From NCBI GenBank assembly GCA_964035575.1, contig OZ037913.1:744001-808000 (forward strand): a DNA stretch of 64,000 nucleotides, in the 5' to 3' direction. A program made the translations under genes and the position numbers. Positions 21,586-33,903 of this stretch are shown in pieces (within the stretch, counting starts at the first letter, position 1; every line of letters starts with the position of its first letter). Source of the DNA: Rhynchopus sp. YZ270_cl-10 (taxonomy: Eukaryota > Euglenozoa > Diplonemea > Diplonemida > Diplonemidae). The notes under the pieces are model-generated. The model was given only the letters and a program-made list of their open reading frames with translations. It made no database searches and was not told the origin of the DNA.

Positions 21586-22013
21586 CGCCTCTGCAACAAA
21601 GGACTGCATCTCCTCTTGGCCTCCTCCCTGTCTATCTTTCAAAGAATCAAACACGGTGCAAAACAATACAATCCCCGCCCTCCGTTGCGCCTCGTTGTTC
21701 GGCACTACCCCCCCGCCCCCTACCCCCAGAGGGATTATTGTACCGCCATGCACTTCCCCAAACATGGAGAGGTTGCTTTCCAACCCTCATCCTCACGCAT
21801 CCTTTGCAACCCTTTTTATTTTCAAAAAATATCTTTGACATCCCCTTTGTTTCCATATGACAATCCCCCCTGTAGTAGAACAACCGCCAAGAACCAACCC
21901 TCCCCCTTCACTTATTTCTCTCTCTCTCTCTCCTCCCCTCTCTTCCCAAATTCTTTTCAGTTACACAATCTCCTTTGCTTCCTTTTGGGTATCATAGCTT
22001 TGGTGAGGACACG
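21586..22013. other. Intergenic region
   Basis: No gene is seen. A strong pyrimidine tract (CT repeats at about 21919-21959) ends TTTTCAG about 55 bp before the IFT57 start. Confidence 0.5.
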
Positions 22014-23964
22014 ATGTCGGCCAGCGTGAGCGAGGCTGGCATCACGAAGATGTCTGAGAGCATGACTGGAGGAGGTGGGGGTGAGGCGGCGCAGGTTGAC
22101 GATGGGACTATGGAGGACATTCTTGAGAAGCTGAAGGTGTTGAGCTATCAGGTCAACTTCTGCCAGGCGTGGCCGACGGCGAAGGGGCACAACTTCCGCT
22201 CCCTGACACGCACCTACTTCTGCGTGCCCGCAAGCAACCTCAACGAACAGTACTTCTACTTCGCCTCCGTCGTCGCCTGGCTTGTCAGCCTCTGCGGCGG
22301 CAAGATCGACACCCCAGACCAGTTCGACGACCCGAACGTCGTCTCCACGAACATCATCCAAGCACTCAAGGAGTTAGACATGCCGGTCAGGGTATGGGTT
22401 TTAGAGTTTTTAGGGTAACCCAAAACAAAACAAACAGGATATCATGCCGAGCAAGATCCGTCAGGGCTTTGGCGACTCAGTTCTGTTGACATTGTCGATG
22501 CTGTGTGACCAGGCGTTGAAGGAGAAGGGGTTTACTTTCCTTCACCCAACGTATCCGGAGGTATGCACTTTGTTTTGGGGAAAATGTTTTGCGCTACCTG
22601 ATTTGCACAACGTACCCCCCCATGGGTCATTCCGCTCGGGAAAATACCCAAGAAGATTGCATCAACGACACCCGGGAAATATTGTGTGCTTGGGGCACCC
22701 ACACCGCAAACCCTTCAGGATAAGTACGACGACGACCAGAACATCGACGACCCCATGGGCGGTGGTGGCGGGGATGAGATTGCCGACGAGGTGGCGGTGC
22801 GAGAAGACTCCGATGATGACGATGTATGATTCACTCTCAACCCTGGGCACATTGTATTTTGTTTTTTACCCTTTCAACCCTTTCAACCCTTCCAACCAAC
22901 AGGAGTGGTACGACGGAGGTCCAGGCCAGCCAGGCAAGGCAAAACCTCGCGAGGCAGCACACATGATCGAAGCACAGGTCAACCCCGAGGCCTGGCGACT
23001 CGAACTCGAAACCGTCGCACCCCAGCTCAAGCTCTCCGCACAGGAGCACATGAAGGACTGGCGCTCCCACGTCGACTGGATCTCAACGCTTCTGAAGAAG
23101 CTGAACTCCGTATTCCCCGAGGTGAAGCAGTCGCTTCAGAACGTTAATGACGACATCCAGAAGGCGATTGAGAAGATCCAAAAACGTGAGGCAACTTTGG
23201 CGACACAATTTCAGGACCAGACAGAGAAGTACAGAACGTATGCAACACCACACCACACATCAATCAACACAACACATTTCAACCACACACACCCACCACA
23301 GCATCCACCAAGAGCTAAGCAGCTACCAAGAGAACTACAACACCTGCACGCAGAGTGTCAACAACCTCTCCGCAAAGCTCAACCAGATCACCGAAGACCT
23401 GGAGCGGGTCAAACACGACATCCAAGAGCGTGAAGGGCAGATGAGCGATTCAAAGCCCCTCGTGAACATCAAGAAGGCACTGAGCGACCTTAAGCTTGAA
23501 ACAAAAACAATGGAGCTTCGCATAGGTGTCCTGCAACACACGGTATGTTACGACTACCTTATAGCATTTTCACCTTGGAATATCTTGCAGAGTCCCAAGA
23601 GGCGTTTTTGCCAAAAAAAATTGATAGCAAAATAATCTGACAAATTATTAAAGGGAACAAGGCACACACCTCTAACTTTCTTCTTTAAACATTTTTATTT
23701 TCTTGTAGTGAGGCTTCAACAGGAATTAGTCGCTATCTTAACAAAGAAGCGCACCTACCTCTCAACTTACAAAGTACTACAATGAAATGCAATACAAAAC
23801 AAACAGAGTAGCAAAAACAAAAACAAAAACGACAAAGTTGAAACAAACTTCTTCAAACACCCTCTAACTTTCCACCTACACAGGTATTGCACCAGGCGAT
23901 ACGCCAGTCGCACAACAGCACCATCAAGGAGACAAACGTCATTGATGACGACGGCACTTTGTAG
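22014..23964 (+). CDS. IFT57: Intraflagellar transport protein 57 (IFT-B), 6 exons
   Basis: Exons 22014-22391, 22438-22560, 22719-22823, 22903-23237, 23302-23542 and 23884-23964 give 420 residues, close to the human length of about 429. The N-terminal calponin-homology-like part shows LEKLKVLSYQVNFCQAWP, FCVPASNLNEQYFYFASVVA, FDDPNVVSTNIIQALKEL and GFGDSVLLTLSMLCDQALKE. An acidic linker and WRLELETVAPQLKLSAQEHM with KDWRSHVDWI follow. The C-terminal coiled coil contains the family hallmark GQMSDSKPLVNIKKALSDLK and TMELRIGVLQHTVLHQAIR. IFT57 belongs to the peripheral IFT-B complex that carries cargo into cilia, so the organism builds a flagellum. All introns start GTATG. Confidence 0.93.
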
Positions 23965-24795
23965 GATTTCCACCTCAACACTGCATGTCACCATGCAATA
24001 GAGTTTGATTTTTTTTTTGAACCGAAAACTGAAAATAAAAATGCAGATAACGAAAGATAAATAGTCCCCCTAACTTTAAAAAAACCCACAAAAAATAAAG
24101 AAATAACAGATCCCACAAACCCCCCGTACACTAGCAACAAATAAATTAAAAAATGGGAATTTAGGGGTGCAGTCCTCCCCTTCCCCGAATGTGAAAGAAG
24201 GGGTAAGGGGGCTGACATCAGTTCAATATTTTTTTTTTTTTGTTTTCAAAAAAAAAAGAAATTGTAGGAAATATCTTTCCCACCATATGCTGTTCCGTCT
24301 TCCCTAATAATGTTGTCCCCTCTCCCGCCCTTCTAAAGCAACAGCAAAATAAAGTCTCTTTCCCCCTCTCTCTCTCTCTCTACCATTTTCAACCTCCTCT
24401 GTCATTTTCTTTCTCGAACTGAACCATGATTGCCCTTTGGGTCTCCAAAATCATATTACTTTTTCTTTGACTGTTAAAAAAGGCTGGGGGATAAAGAGGT
24501 TGCATAATTCCCCGAGCGGTTGTGAACCGCCTCCGTTCTCTTCCGGTACGGAACACTCACGTCTCACCCTTTGCAATGAGCTCGACTAAGATGCGTTTTT
24601 TTTTTAGCACGTTTTCTTCAACTACTCTTTCCCCCCCCATTATCTATTACATTCTTCGCAGACACACCCCTTCCCCTTCCCTCCCTCTCCCCGAATCATT
24701 TAAGGTGACCAAGCTCATCATTCTATAGGTATTTGATTTTGTTAGTATCTGCGTTTCTGGAGGTATTCGTACCTTTGTCAGCATAACCTAAGGGG
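23965..24795. other. Intergenic region
   Basis: Homopolymer-rich with a CT microsatellite at about 24357-24382. A truncated H1-like start (AGGTGACCAAGC) lies at 24702-24713. No gene is seen. Confidence 0.5.
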
Positions 24796-26030
24796 ATGTA
24801 CCCCGAGAAAACTCATACCAAAGTACGAAAGGAGAAAACCGTTATACAGTATGGAATCCCCGCACGGGTGTTCTCCGTGTTGTATGTGTTGGTGTTGATG
24901 CTGACCCCGGTGTGTGCGTTTGTGGGGACGTGGAGGGAGGACTTTTGGGATAATTGCGATGCGACGTTGGTTCGATCTGAGTGCTTTGGTGTGCGCAAGC
25001 ACCTTCACGAATGGGGCGACGACGACACAGCGAACGGCGAGGTCGCTTTCCCCACTAGCAAGCAAACCACCGTTGCGATCATCGCCCTCATCGTCCTCAT
25101 CTTCGACTCTATTGTCCGCCTCACGGCAGCTGTGGTCTGCATAGTGTGGGGCCACCCTGACATCGGCATCTCACCTTGGGCCGCCTTTGCGAGCTCTCTC
25201 CTCGGTTTCATCGCAGTCATCACAGTCGGGGTAGGCTGGAAGCTGGAGTATGGGGGTGAGGCCGGGTGGGGGTTTTATTGTTGTCTTGTACAGGCGATTT
25301 TGGATTTGTTAATAGGGATTGTGTTGTTGTGTTTGAGGTTGTGTCGGAAGAAGAAAAAGAAGCCGGTGCCAAGACCAAGGCCAAGACCTCAACCGGAAGT
25401 TGTCCCGGTTGTCATTCAGGATACAGCACCTCCAGAACCCATCCCAGAACCTATGAAGCTAACCGAAGACGCCGGCCTCAAGCCTGCTATAGAAGCAGAA
25501 CCCGAACCGCCTTTAGAATGGCGGCACGCCTCTTCATTCAATCAGCGCCACCAAGATAAGGACTATGCGAACTTCGGTGGAGGTGTCTTCGGGACAAAGG
25601 GCGAGCTCCTGCACCACCAGACCATCCAAAACGTGAGCCCACACCGTCAGCAGAAGGCCTCGGTCAACACCTACAGCAGTGGACGGAGGATGACCGGTGG
25701 GGCGGCTGCCTCTCAGTATGAGTACAGCAACCCTTATGACGGAGGCAGCGGGTATGGAGGAGGGGGGTATGACCAGCACCACCGTGGGAATCCGCTGAAT
25801 GAGGTATGTTCAATAAAGGGGGATTTAAAAGAAAAAAAGGAAACTGCGTTGCAATGGAGTGACTCATAGTGTGTATAGTTAGACAGTTATGCTAAACGAA
25901 ATGGAGTATCAAAAAAAAGGGGAGGGAAATGACACAACATAAAATACAGACCTTTGGGGTGCCGTCCAGCCATGCGCGTGTCCGAGATCGCAACGAAGAC
26001 CTCGAAGATCGCTTTGACACAATTCGTTAA
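24796..26030 (+). CDS. Four-TM membrane protein, claudin/amastin-like topology (362 residues, 2 exons)
   Basis: Exons 24796-25803 and 25950-26030 join in phase 0; exon 2 supplies TFGVPSSHARVRDRNEDLED and ends FDTIR. Four hydrophobic helices lie at about residues 24-46, 88-115, 127-148 and 155-181. The first extracellular loop has a tryptophan and paired cysteines (GTWREDFWDNC ... SECFG), as in claudin- or amastin-type tetraspans. A basic stop-transfer (RKKKKKPVPRPRPRP) starts a cytoplasmic tail of about 180 residues rich in proline, glycine and tyrosine. Amastins are kinetoplastid surface proteins, but the topology alone does not prove kinship. Confidence 0.7.
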
Positions 26031-27431
26031 AATTGTGCCGAAAAATGGGGACGAGGGAGAAGGGAGAAGGGGAAGGGCGAAAACCCCAGTTATTTTCTAC
26101 ACTATATTTATTTCCAGTGCCTGAGTCCAGCCGATGCACGGTGAGGCGTTTTGCACTTTCAACTTCTCTGTTATTTCGATTCGAGCTGCCTTTTTCAGTT
26201 GAAGCATAGTATTTTTTTTTGTAAGATGTGTACACAGGATGCTATTCATCGTACAACGTTTCTCTATTTTAATTCACCCCAAAGATATGTTGCACATGCG
26301 CCAAGTGGAGCCTTGCATCTTTCAAGGGCTATTACTATTTTACAGTAATTTCAATGTGTGTGCCCGCTAAGGCACATTTATCGGACTGCATGGTTGGGGT
26401 CCACCCCGGTACACCGGTTACCAAGGTACACTGTCATGAGAGGGCTTTGTATTTCTTTAACCTTTTTTTGGTCATTGTAACTGACCCTCCCGACTCGGAG
26501 AAACCGGACCTTGCGTTTTACCGGTGTGTGCTGACGTGATGCCCACTAAAGGTAATTCTTGCAGCACATGGCCCTTCAGTGTGGTGGTGGGGTGTTTGCA
26601 CTTTCAACGTCTCTTTTGTTGCGTGCTCCAGCACGATAGCGATAGTGGTAAAAAATATGTGTATAAGAGAGACACATTCCACCGTTTCGTTTTGTTGTGT
26701 TATCTTCTCCTCTCTGCACGTTTGTTTTTTGGCACCCTCCAACTTTCACCCCTTTTTTCAGTAACGTTATGAGGGGTATTTGTGTTTTATTCATCTTTCC
26801 CATTTGTGTTAACAACATTTGTATATTTTGTTTCTGTTCTTCATTTATTTTTTGAAACTAGAAAAAGAAGAAAAACACCAATTTTCCCCAATCAATTCTA
26901 AAGGGTTTTATTGCTTTCTTCGATTATATTATTTGGAAATGTCAAAAAAAAGAGGATTTTATGAGGTGTAGACCACGTCCACCTTTTTCTTTGACATTCG
27001 AATGCAAAAGAAAAATAAAGAAAAAAAAAAACTGTTTTGTACGTCAAGAAGTTATGTCACCTCTCCCCCCCCATTCCCTTTTCTTTGGGGTCCTTTTTTC
27101 ATCAAAACGGTGTTATTTCCTTCTGTGGTCCGCTTAAAACGGACAAAAGAGTTCTGTATCCTTTCAATGAAGTGCTCTCTCTGGGGAGGTTACGCAAAAA
27201 GCTGTATTTTGCGTATGGATGTGCCACAGTACTTCCTCAAAACCCCTCTCCCCCCCTCCCCAATCCACCACAAAAAAAAAACTACCTAAATTTCTAACAG
27301 GAATGCCGCAACGTCTCACAATGGCATAACGTTTGTACTTTCCCTAGTATTTTCATTTTCAGGCACCTCTTTAGCCCCCCATAACTATTTTGTATCTTTG
27401 TTATCTTTGAGTACATTGCGTTTCCATTACG
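26031..27431. other. Intergenic region with H3, H4, H5 motifs and a dispersed 65-bp repeat
   Basis: H3 at 26115-26175, H5-like at 26222-26265, H4 at about 26380-26462, an H3-type tail at 26583-26615, and another H5-like stem at 26650-26690. A segment at 27114-27180 (TCCGCTTAAAACGGACAAA, then CCTTTCAATGAAGTGCTCTC) recurs at 56497-56563. No gene is supported. Confidence 0.65.
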
Positions 27432-29145
27432 ATGCAGGTTCCTAAGCATTGGAGCTCACCACGTGGCCGTGGGCGTAGAGGATGGGCGATACGGTACATC
27501 TCGGTTCTCATTGCTGCGGTGTTGTTGCTGAACTTCGCAGGGTTGCGTCTTTTCGATACCCACCCAAGCGTGCTGACAGGCTCGCACCCATACCACTTCC
27601 CACTGTATTGGGAGCACATATCCACTATAGACCGTAGTATCACACCCTTCGAACGTTCTATCATGCTCGTCTGGCGCGAAAAGCACGAAGCCGACAACGT
27701 CTTCAACTACAAGCTTGGCAGTGAAAAAGAGCCTTTAGAGTGCAGGGAGGTGGGTGACAGATTAGGTATAAATCCACATTATTCCCAACCCCAACTCGCA
27801 TTATTTTCACAACACAACAGGCATGATTGCGCAGGCTGCCTTAGGGCGTTCTGGGAAGCGTAATATGAACCGCACTCAGATTACTAGCGTAAAGGCGGAG
27901 ATCACGCCTGGCAGCTTTACCTTTAGAAAGGCGTATGGACGGGAGGTGCTAGGCACCTTTCAGGGTGGGCAGGAGGATGTGCTGCATATGCAGTCGTACC
28001 CCGAAGGTGAGAAGCTCGGTGCCATAAAATCGATCCAGCCCAGCCTCAACCTCCTCATCGTCAACACAAACCCCTTCGGCGCGTTCCACACGCTGCTCGT
28101 GCCGCGATGGGGAGAGGACCTCCCACAAGAGCTGACCCTCTACGCACTGCACCTCGGGATACAGTACTCCGCGCAATGCTCGGGGTATCAGAAGCTGGTC
28201 TTCAACAGCATCGGTGCGGGGGCGTCGATTAACAATCTTCATTGGCAGGTTTGTTGTTTTACTTGGAAGAATACTTCACCCAATCGTACCAGCTATTCTT
28301 GCGGCATCGATCCTTTGTTTCTGCTCACCCATTTTTCGATCGCAAGGGCCATTTCGTGCGTTATTTCTGTCGGTCAACGTGGTACCCACTCAACTTGGGC
28401 TCGCTTTTCCGATTTTGTTTCTCGAATGAGAGATCATCGCTCCAATCGTAAGCTGCGTTCAACAATATCCTTCCTTCCCCTGTTATCAAGATCAGGTGGC
28501 GACCGTGAAAGTCCTGTTTTAAACATTATGGGCAGACCCTACCGAGCTTCGGCGGATTTTTGACACCACAAAAAACCCTGTCTTTTCTGTATCAGTGCCT
28601 GCGTCCCAGAGGCGTTTGCACTATCAACCTCACTTTCTTTTCTTTTTTTTTTTTTACAGGCATTCCACATGGCAAAACCGCTTCCCATTGAAAACGCTCG
28701 CACCATCGCCCTTCCACACCAACACCGCAAGCAGTTTGGGATAGCTGAGGTGGAGGGGTGGCCGATCAAGGCTTATGCCGTGACGGCTTCGGACAAGGAG
28801 GTCTTGGGGATTGTTGCGTTTGGGATTGTGAAGGAGCTGTCTGAGAGGAATATTGCGCATAACTTGCTTGTTGTGGATGGGGCGCGGACGGTCTACATTG
28901 TGCCGCGTACGATCGGATGGTTTCCAGATACGTCCAAGAAGCAGATCGCTGCCATGGAAGTAATGGGGTTCTTTGTGATCCCGAACCGTGAGGAGTACAC
29001 CTCCCTCGATGCCCACGAGGCGCACACCTTCCTCCAGCGTGCGAAGCTTGCGGAGGACATACCCGTCACAGACATTGCGGAAAGTGCCTACAATGACGTT
29101 TATCGATCTGCCTCATCCTTCTCTGCCCCAAAACGGAACAGATAG
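27432..29145 (+). CDS. GDP-hexose phosphorylase (VTC2/GDPGP-like, HIT superfamily) with N-terminal membrane anchor (3 exons)
   Basis: Exons 27432-27765, 27821-28248 and 28660-29145 give 415 residues. The catalytic-domain landmarks match GDP-L-galactose/GDP-D-glucose phosphorylases: LLIVNTNPFGAFHTLLVPRW, VFNSIGAGASINNLHWQ and AFHMAKPLPIENA. Such enzymes split GDP-hexose with phosphate to hexose-1-phosphate and GDP, in ascorbate synthesis or GDP-glucose disposal. In plants the motif reads NHLHFQ; here the first histidine is asparagine (NNLHWQ) while the presumed nucleophilic histidine and glutamine remain. A hydrophobic segment at residues about 20-38 (AIRYISVLIAAVLLLNFAG) preceded by arginines predicts a signal anchor, unusual for this cytosolic family. 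Intron 2 uses an exceptional GTTTGT donor. Confidence 0.8.
28592..28659 (+). promoter_or_regulatory. H3 hairpin motif forming the 3' end of an intron
   Basis: CAGTGCCTGCGTCCCAGAGG, then CGTTTGCACTATCAACCTCA, sits directly before the T-run and TACAG acceptor of intron 2 of the GDP-hexose phosphorylase gene. The same motif occurs in intergenic DNA at 37525, 40846 and 41127. Here its tail occupies the place of branch site and polypyrimidine tract. Confidence 0.7.
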
Positions 29146-29723
29146 AATTTTTTGTTAAAAATCTAGATTAGGTAGCGTGTAGAATGTATACATCAATCTC
29201 AAGAAATGGGGGGAAAAAATGTGCAACACAATACGATTGCATTTAACCTTGGCATTTTGGGAGAGCGAAAGGGTGAGTGATGGAGAGGGGAACATCGAAC
29301 TCTCTCCCCCAAAACCTACCGTTTTAAAAAATAGTTTTCCCACTGTAACCGCGAGGTAGGCAGAGGGAGTAGTGTGCGTATGGGGGATGATGTGTGGTCC
29401 CTGGTGAGAGGTGCCAGGATAAATTTACAAAGAAAAAAATGAACCTAAGTGTGTATCTTTTCTTCTCGAATGTGATCAAAGGTGACTAAGCACGAGAGAA
29501 GCTTAGGATCATCTTATAAACTTTTCTTTCTTTTTTTCCACCCCCTTCCCCCTTCCCCCATCAACCCTCCCACTCTACCTCCATACCTCCAGAACAAAAC
29601 TCAACAAAAACACACAATGTGAAAAAGGTGGAGGGTTTTTTTTTCCCTTTTCAATTTTATTCCCCTCCCTCCCCCCTTGTCAAACCGCTCTCTCTTTTTT
29701 CTTCTTTTTCCTCCTTTCCCTAA
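29146..29723. other. Intergenic region with an H1 hairpin
   Basis: H1 at 29481-29535 (GACTAAGCACGAGAGAAGC, then TTAGGATCATCTTATAAAC) is followed by C/T-rich sequence ending CTCCAG (about 29591), 130 bp before the next start codon. Confidence 0.6.
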
Positions 29724-31806
29724 ATGGTTCGGGTCTCCCTCTTCGACCAGATTACCAATGCAGGCAAGCCTGCGCAGGATAGCTCTGATGGTGTCGACTT
29801 TTCGGACCTTATCCCCGACTATGAAGACTTCTCCACAGAGGCGCAACTCATCCTGGAGTCCTTTGAGGAGGAAGGGGTGAAGCCTTTGGGTGGCGAAACG
29901 TCGTTGGTTGCGAAGAAGATCCCAACATTGCAGAGTAGATTGGATCAAGAGGCACCACAGTGTCATGTTTCACCTTCGAAGCTTCCGAAGCCCTCAGGAA
30001 GGCGGCATACTGTGCGTGAAGACCTGACAGTGGATATATCAGAGAATGATGATTTTGAAGGGTCGCATCCGGTACTTCAGAGGATTCTGCATCCGGAACG
30101 TCCGTCGGCAGCGTTGCCAGAATTGCAGAGGCGGCAAAGTTCCATGATATGTGTCAGGAAGCCAGTTGTCCCAACGTGCTCGACGTTGCGTGTCGCAATA
30201 GATGAATTAGAGGAAGGTTTGCTAGCATTAAAGGCTCGTCCGCTAAGAACAGTGAAGCGGGTAGTGCAAATGGCAGACCCTGTGCAAGTAAAGGATTTTT
30301 GTTTGATAAATAAGGTGAACATTGCGGAGGCGGTGCGGGCGAGGAGGGTGCGGGCTCCGAAGGTATTTTTGGCGTGTTGTGTGTTTTTTTCACTACTTTC
30401 AATCTTATTTCTTCTTTTTGCAGATCCCCTGCGCAGTACAAAAGGCTGTCACCCGCGAAAAGCACCGCCGTGAAGTAGAAGGCCGTCGTGACGCAGTGCT
30501 CAACAGCAAGCTCTCGGACGGATGGACCGCACAACAAAAGGTCCGTCAAGCCGAGTACGAAACCAAACTCCACGCACAACGCGCCCAGGCCGCCTGGCGG
30601 CAGGTACGATGGACGGGCCTGCTTCTTGTTCTCCGCTTTCCTCGCATTCTTGACTCAAAACACCAGGGCACTCTCGAGCTTCTCTATTTGGGCGCTTTGA
30701 CCAAGGCGAGAGACACCCTTTTAAATAAATTCATTCCTCTTTGGAGGGCCTGCCGCAAACGCAAACTGAAGAAGAACTTCTTTGTAATAACAAGGGTGGT
30801 GTGCGCTGTGGTGGTGTGGAAGCGGTTTATGCGGGACGCTGTTGCGAATCGGGTCGTTGATTTCCTTAAACGGTACACAACGGACACGACACTTGCCATG
30901 AAAAGATTTCATAGGGTCACACGGCGCGCACAGATGATCGCGATACAGTGCTTACGAAGGAAGCGTGCCTACCATCGGATGATTCTACGCTGGTTCATGC
31001 TTTGTGAGGCCTGGCTCATTCTCCAGAACGTCAATTCCTATGCGCAACACCTCCCCAACCGCGACGAAGTTCTCGCCTCTGCCAAAACCATGCGCTGCTT
31101 CATGCTAAAACCCGGTCACCGCATCCGCTTCGAACACCGCCTCGTCATCTCCGCCCTCCCACCCCTCGCCACCTATCGACAATTCTACCGCAGTGACATC
31201 CCCGCCCCCAGGCCAGGTCTCACTATCCATGAAGAATATGTCTCGCAACATCGAATAAAGACATTAATAAGGAAACTCCGAAACCACGTGTACATCCGGT
31301 TCTCTCGCCCCAGGATCCGCGCGCGAACAGCGAAGATTCATGAAAGAAAGGAGCTTCTCCGGAGTGTGATGCATGATACGCAGAAGAGACAGGCTGCGCA
31401 ACGGCAGCTCCTTCCGAATCCGCCGAACCGGTTTGCGAAGGCTGAAAGCAAACGCACCCTGATGATGGTTGTGTCCGCAGTGGTCAACCCGTTGCGTGAC
31501 TTTGAAATGCTCCCCCCAGCGCTTTCCGCCCTACGTCTCGCCCCAGAGGCCCGCGAGAAGCTGGTCCACTCCCTGTACAATCAGTTCATCTCCGGGACCA
31601 GTGGTGATGAAATCCAAGACCGCATTGCCTACACCCTGCAAATGCGTCTGCGCCGCTTCTTCCGAACCGGTGAAGACGTCAAAGCCCCTGAATTCAAAAA
31701 AAAGGAGCTCAGAACACTAGAAAATGAGGACGAGATGGTACACCGCATCCGCCGTGCCCTAACAGAGTCCCTAATGGAACGGAAAGTGTCGAATATGATG
31801 ACATAA
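29724..31806 (+). CDS. Basic helical protein with IQ/Sfi1-like segments (673 residues, 2 exons)
   Basis: Exons 29724-30362 and 30424-31806 join in phase 0. The N-terminal 200 residues are acidic and disordered. After it come long arginine/lysine-rich helices with tryptophan- and IQ-like spacing (FIPLWRACRKRKLKKNFF, AQMIAIQCLRRKRAYHRMI), reminiscent of calmodulin- or centrin-binding IQ/Sfi1 repeats. The C-terminal third (PPALSALRLAPEAREKL) is also helical. Several flagellar and centriolar proteins share such features, but no specific family is recognised. Confidence 0.65.
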
Positions 31807-32238
31807 TTCGGATGTCTGGCTTTCGTGGGAGCTACCACAGCAGTACGAAAGAAGCGAGGAAAGTCCCCAAATAAATCTAAATTTAAAAAATGGTGTCGAA
31901 TATCGCAAAATAAAACAAATAATAGAGGTTTTCCGACCCTTTTTAAAGTTAGTTTTTGCAGCATTTCTAGCTCCTGTTTTTGCACTTTTTTTGATTTTTT
32001 GCCTCAAATAATAATTTTCCCCTCATATCTCCTTTATCCACCATAAACCCAAAATCAATTTCCCATAAATTCCACCCCCCCCCAGGACACAACACAACAC
32101 AACACCACATATGTGATAAAAAAAATACAAATGGCTTGCTAGCCCTTTTCTGTTACTCCTACTATAGGCTTCTACCTGGAGCTTTTCCTGCTCCCCTTTG
32201 TTTTTCTTTCTTCCTAGCACTAGCCCCTCTGTGACAAG
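31807..32238. other. Intergenic region
   Basis: AT-rich with an ACAACACAAC run at about 32085-32102. No gene or repeat copy is recognised. Confidence 0.45.
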
Positions 32239-33903
32239 ATGAGTCTTTCTTTCGGTGGGAGTCGGCGTGTGGGTTTGGGCCAGCGGGGGGTACATAGGGA
32301 GGGTGCGTTCATCACAGACACACCCGTTGCGCAGTACCCGTCTCCGGAGTGGGATGGTGTGCGTGGCTTTGAGAATCTGATGCTTGAGCTGGAGGGCGAC
32401 ATACGGCGTGTGCTTGCCTGGACTGCAGTGCGGCCACGCACGGCCACAGCATCGCCTCCGCGACATTCGGATCCCTTCACAAACCTTGAGGTATTCCTTT
32501 TTGTGTATTTTTTGGAGTTGGAAAGGAGCGATTTTTTTTTGGAGAGATTTTATTAAAAAAACACCTCACGCAGATCACACCCCTGCACTTTGAGGAGCCA
32601 GAACCCCTCTCCGACTGCACGGAGCTGACGTGGTTGACAACACCACCTTCCTCTGTGGTGCACCCACCACGGCATTCACACCCGAACCCGCATAGCAGCA
32701 GCGGCGCACGGATGAGCGTCCCTGGGGGACGTGTACCTTCCGCTTCGGCACCTATTGCACGGGGCCTACCGGTACGTCCGCCAACGCAGGGGCATGGGGT
32801 GCGGGGCAAGCCTCTGTCCGCACCGCACGCAGTGAAGCCTAGCCTACCGCAACCACATGAGATCCCTCACACACAGCCCTCCGCACAGCGCTCTGCAACA
32901 GTATCGGTACCCCCGCCACGACGGACGGACATCGCAGGGCGTGGTGGTGGTGGTGGTGGTGGTGTGCACCGCCCCTCCCCTCGCAGCGACTCCGGCGAAA
33001 ATGTGATGAAACGCTCGCTGACGTGGAACGGCGACACCCAGAAGTACTATTCCATGTACAAAGCACGGCGGGACAACATCAAGAAAATGAAGCACGACTC
33101 TTTAGAAGGCATTCCCGCACCACGCCCGATCCGCGCAGGGGTTGGAACCCCACCTCTCCCGCCGGCACCACAGCAACCACCACCACAACCTACACACGAA
33201 TCGCCCATTAAACGCGACACAACAACAAAACCTCATATCCAGAGTGCAAAGCGCGTTCCAGAGGCAAAAAGGGTGGAGAAGAAGGAACACAAAAAGGTGG
33301 TTCCATTTTCCGATGCGCGGAGGAGTGGTGGTGGCGCTGTGCGGCACGTTGTTCCTGGGAGGACGTCTGGTGGGTCTGCGTCGGGAGGAGGAGGAGGAGG
33401 CGGAGGCGGAGGTGGTGGAACTACTGCTGCAGCGCAAGTACACCTTGCGCACAGAGTCCCCCCTCCACCACCCCTGAAGGAGGTGCGTCAAGACAGCGCC
33501 CGCGGGAAGCGCCCAACGTTCGCACTCTCGGAAGAGGATTCAAAGCTGACGTCGTTGGATGAAGCGAGGAAGTTGCGGAGAATGCAGCGTGACGCCTTGT
33601 CGACGCCATCAGGTATGGAGGGGAGGGGGTGCGTTTTGTGTCAAAAAATAATGTCTGCAGGAAAGAAAAAGTTCGCGCGTCTTGAAACGCAAAAGCAGTG
33701 GAACGCTGGCGACACAAAGACCATGCGGCGCCATATGTTTCAAACCCCGACAGTATGTGCAAAATCATCAAAAAAAAAAAAAAGACAAAAACAAAAAAAA
33801 CGAAAATTACCCACAACAGTCCGGTCCGAAAGCTTACCTATCGTTCCCTGCAGCTGCGGGCATGGCGAAGAGACGTAAAAACTCAAGGGCAAATGCTGTC
33901 TAG
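32239..33903 (+). CDS. Disordered proline/glycine-rich protein (488 residues, 4 exons)
   Basis: Exons 32239-32490, 32574-33612, 33661-33752 and 33820-33903 join in frame. The first exon encodes a compact segment (EGAFITDTPVAQYPSPEWDG ... LMLELEGDIRRVLAW) that may be the only ordered part. The rest is proline-, histidine- and serine-rich with two poly-glycine runs. A small conserved-looking block TWNGDTQKYYSMYKARRDNI lies near the middle, and the last exon is basic (MAKRRKNSRANAV). No family is recognised. Introns 2 and 3 begin GTATGG and GTATGT. Confidence 0.6.

Noticed and set aside
28249-28563. Read-through of the GDP-hexose phosphorylase exon 2 into the next 100 codons
   Set aside because: The extension loses family similarity at once, while exon 3 at 28660 resumes it exactly; the interval is an intron despite its GTTTGT donor.
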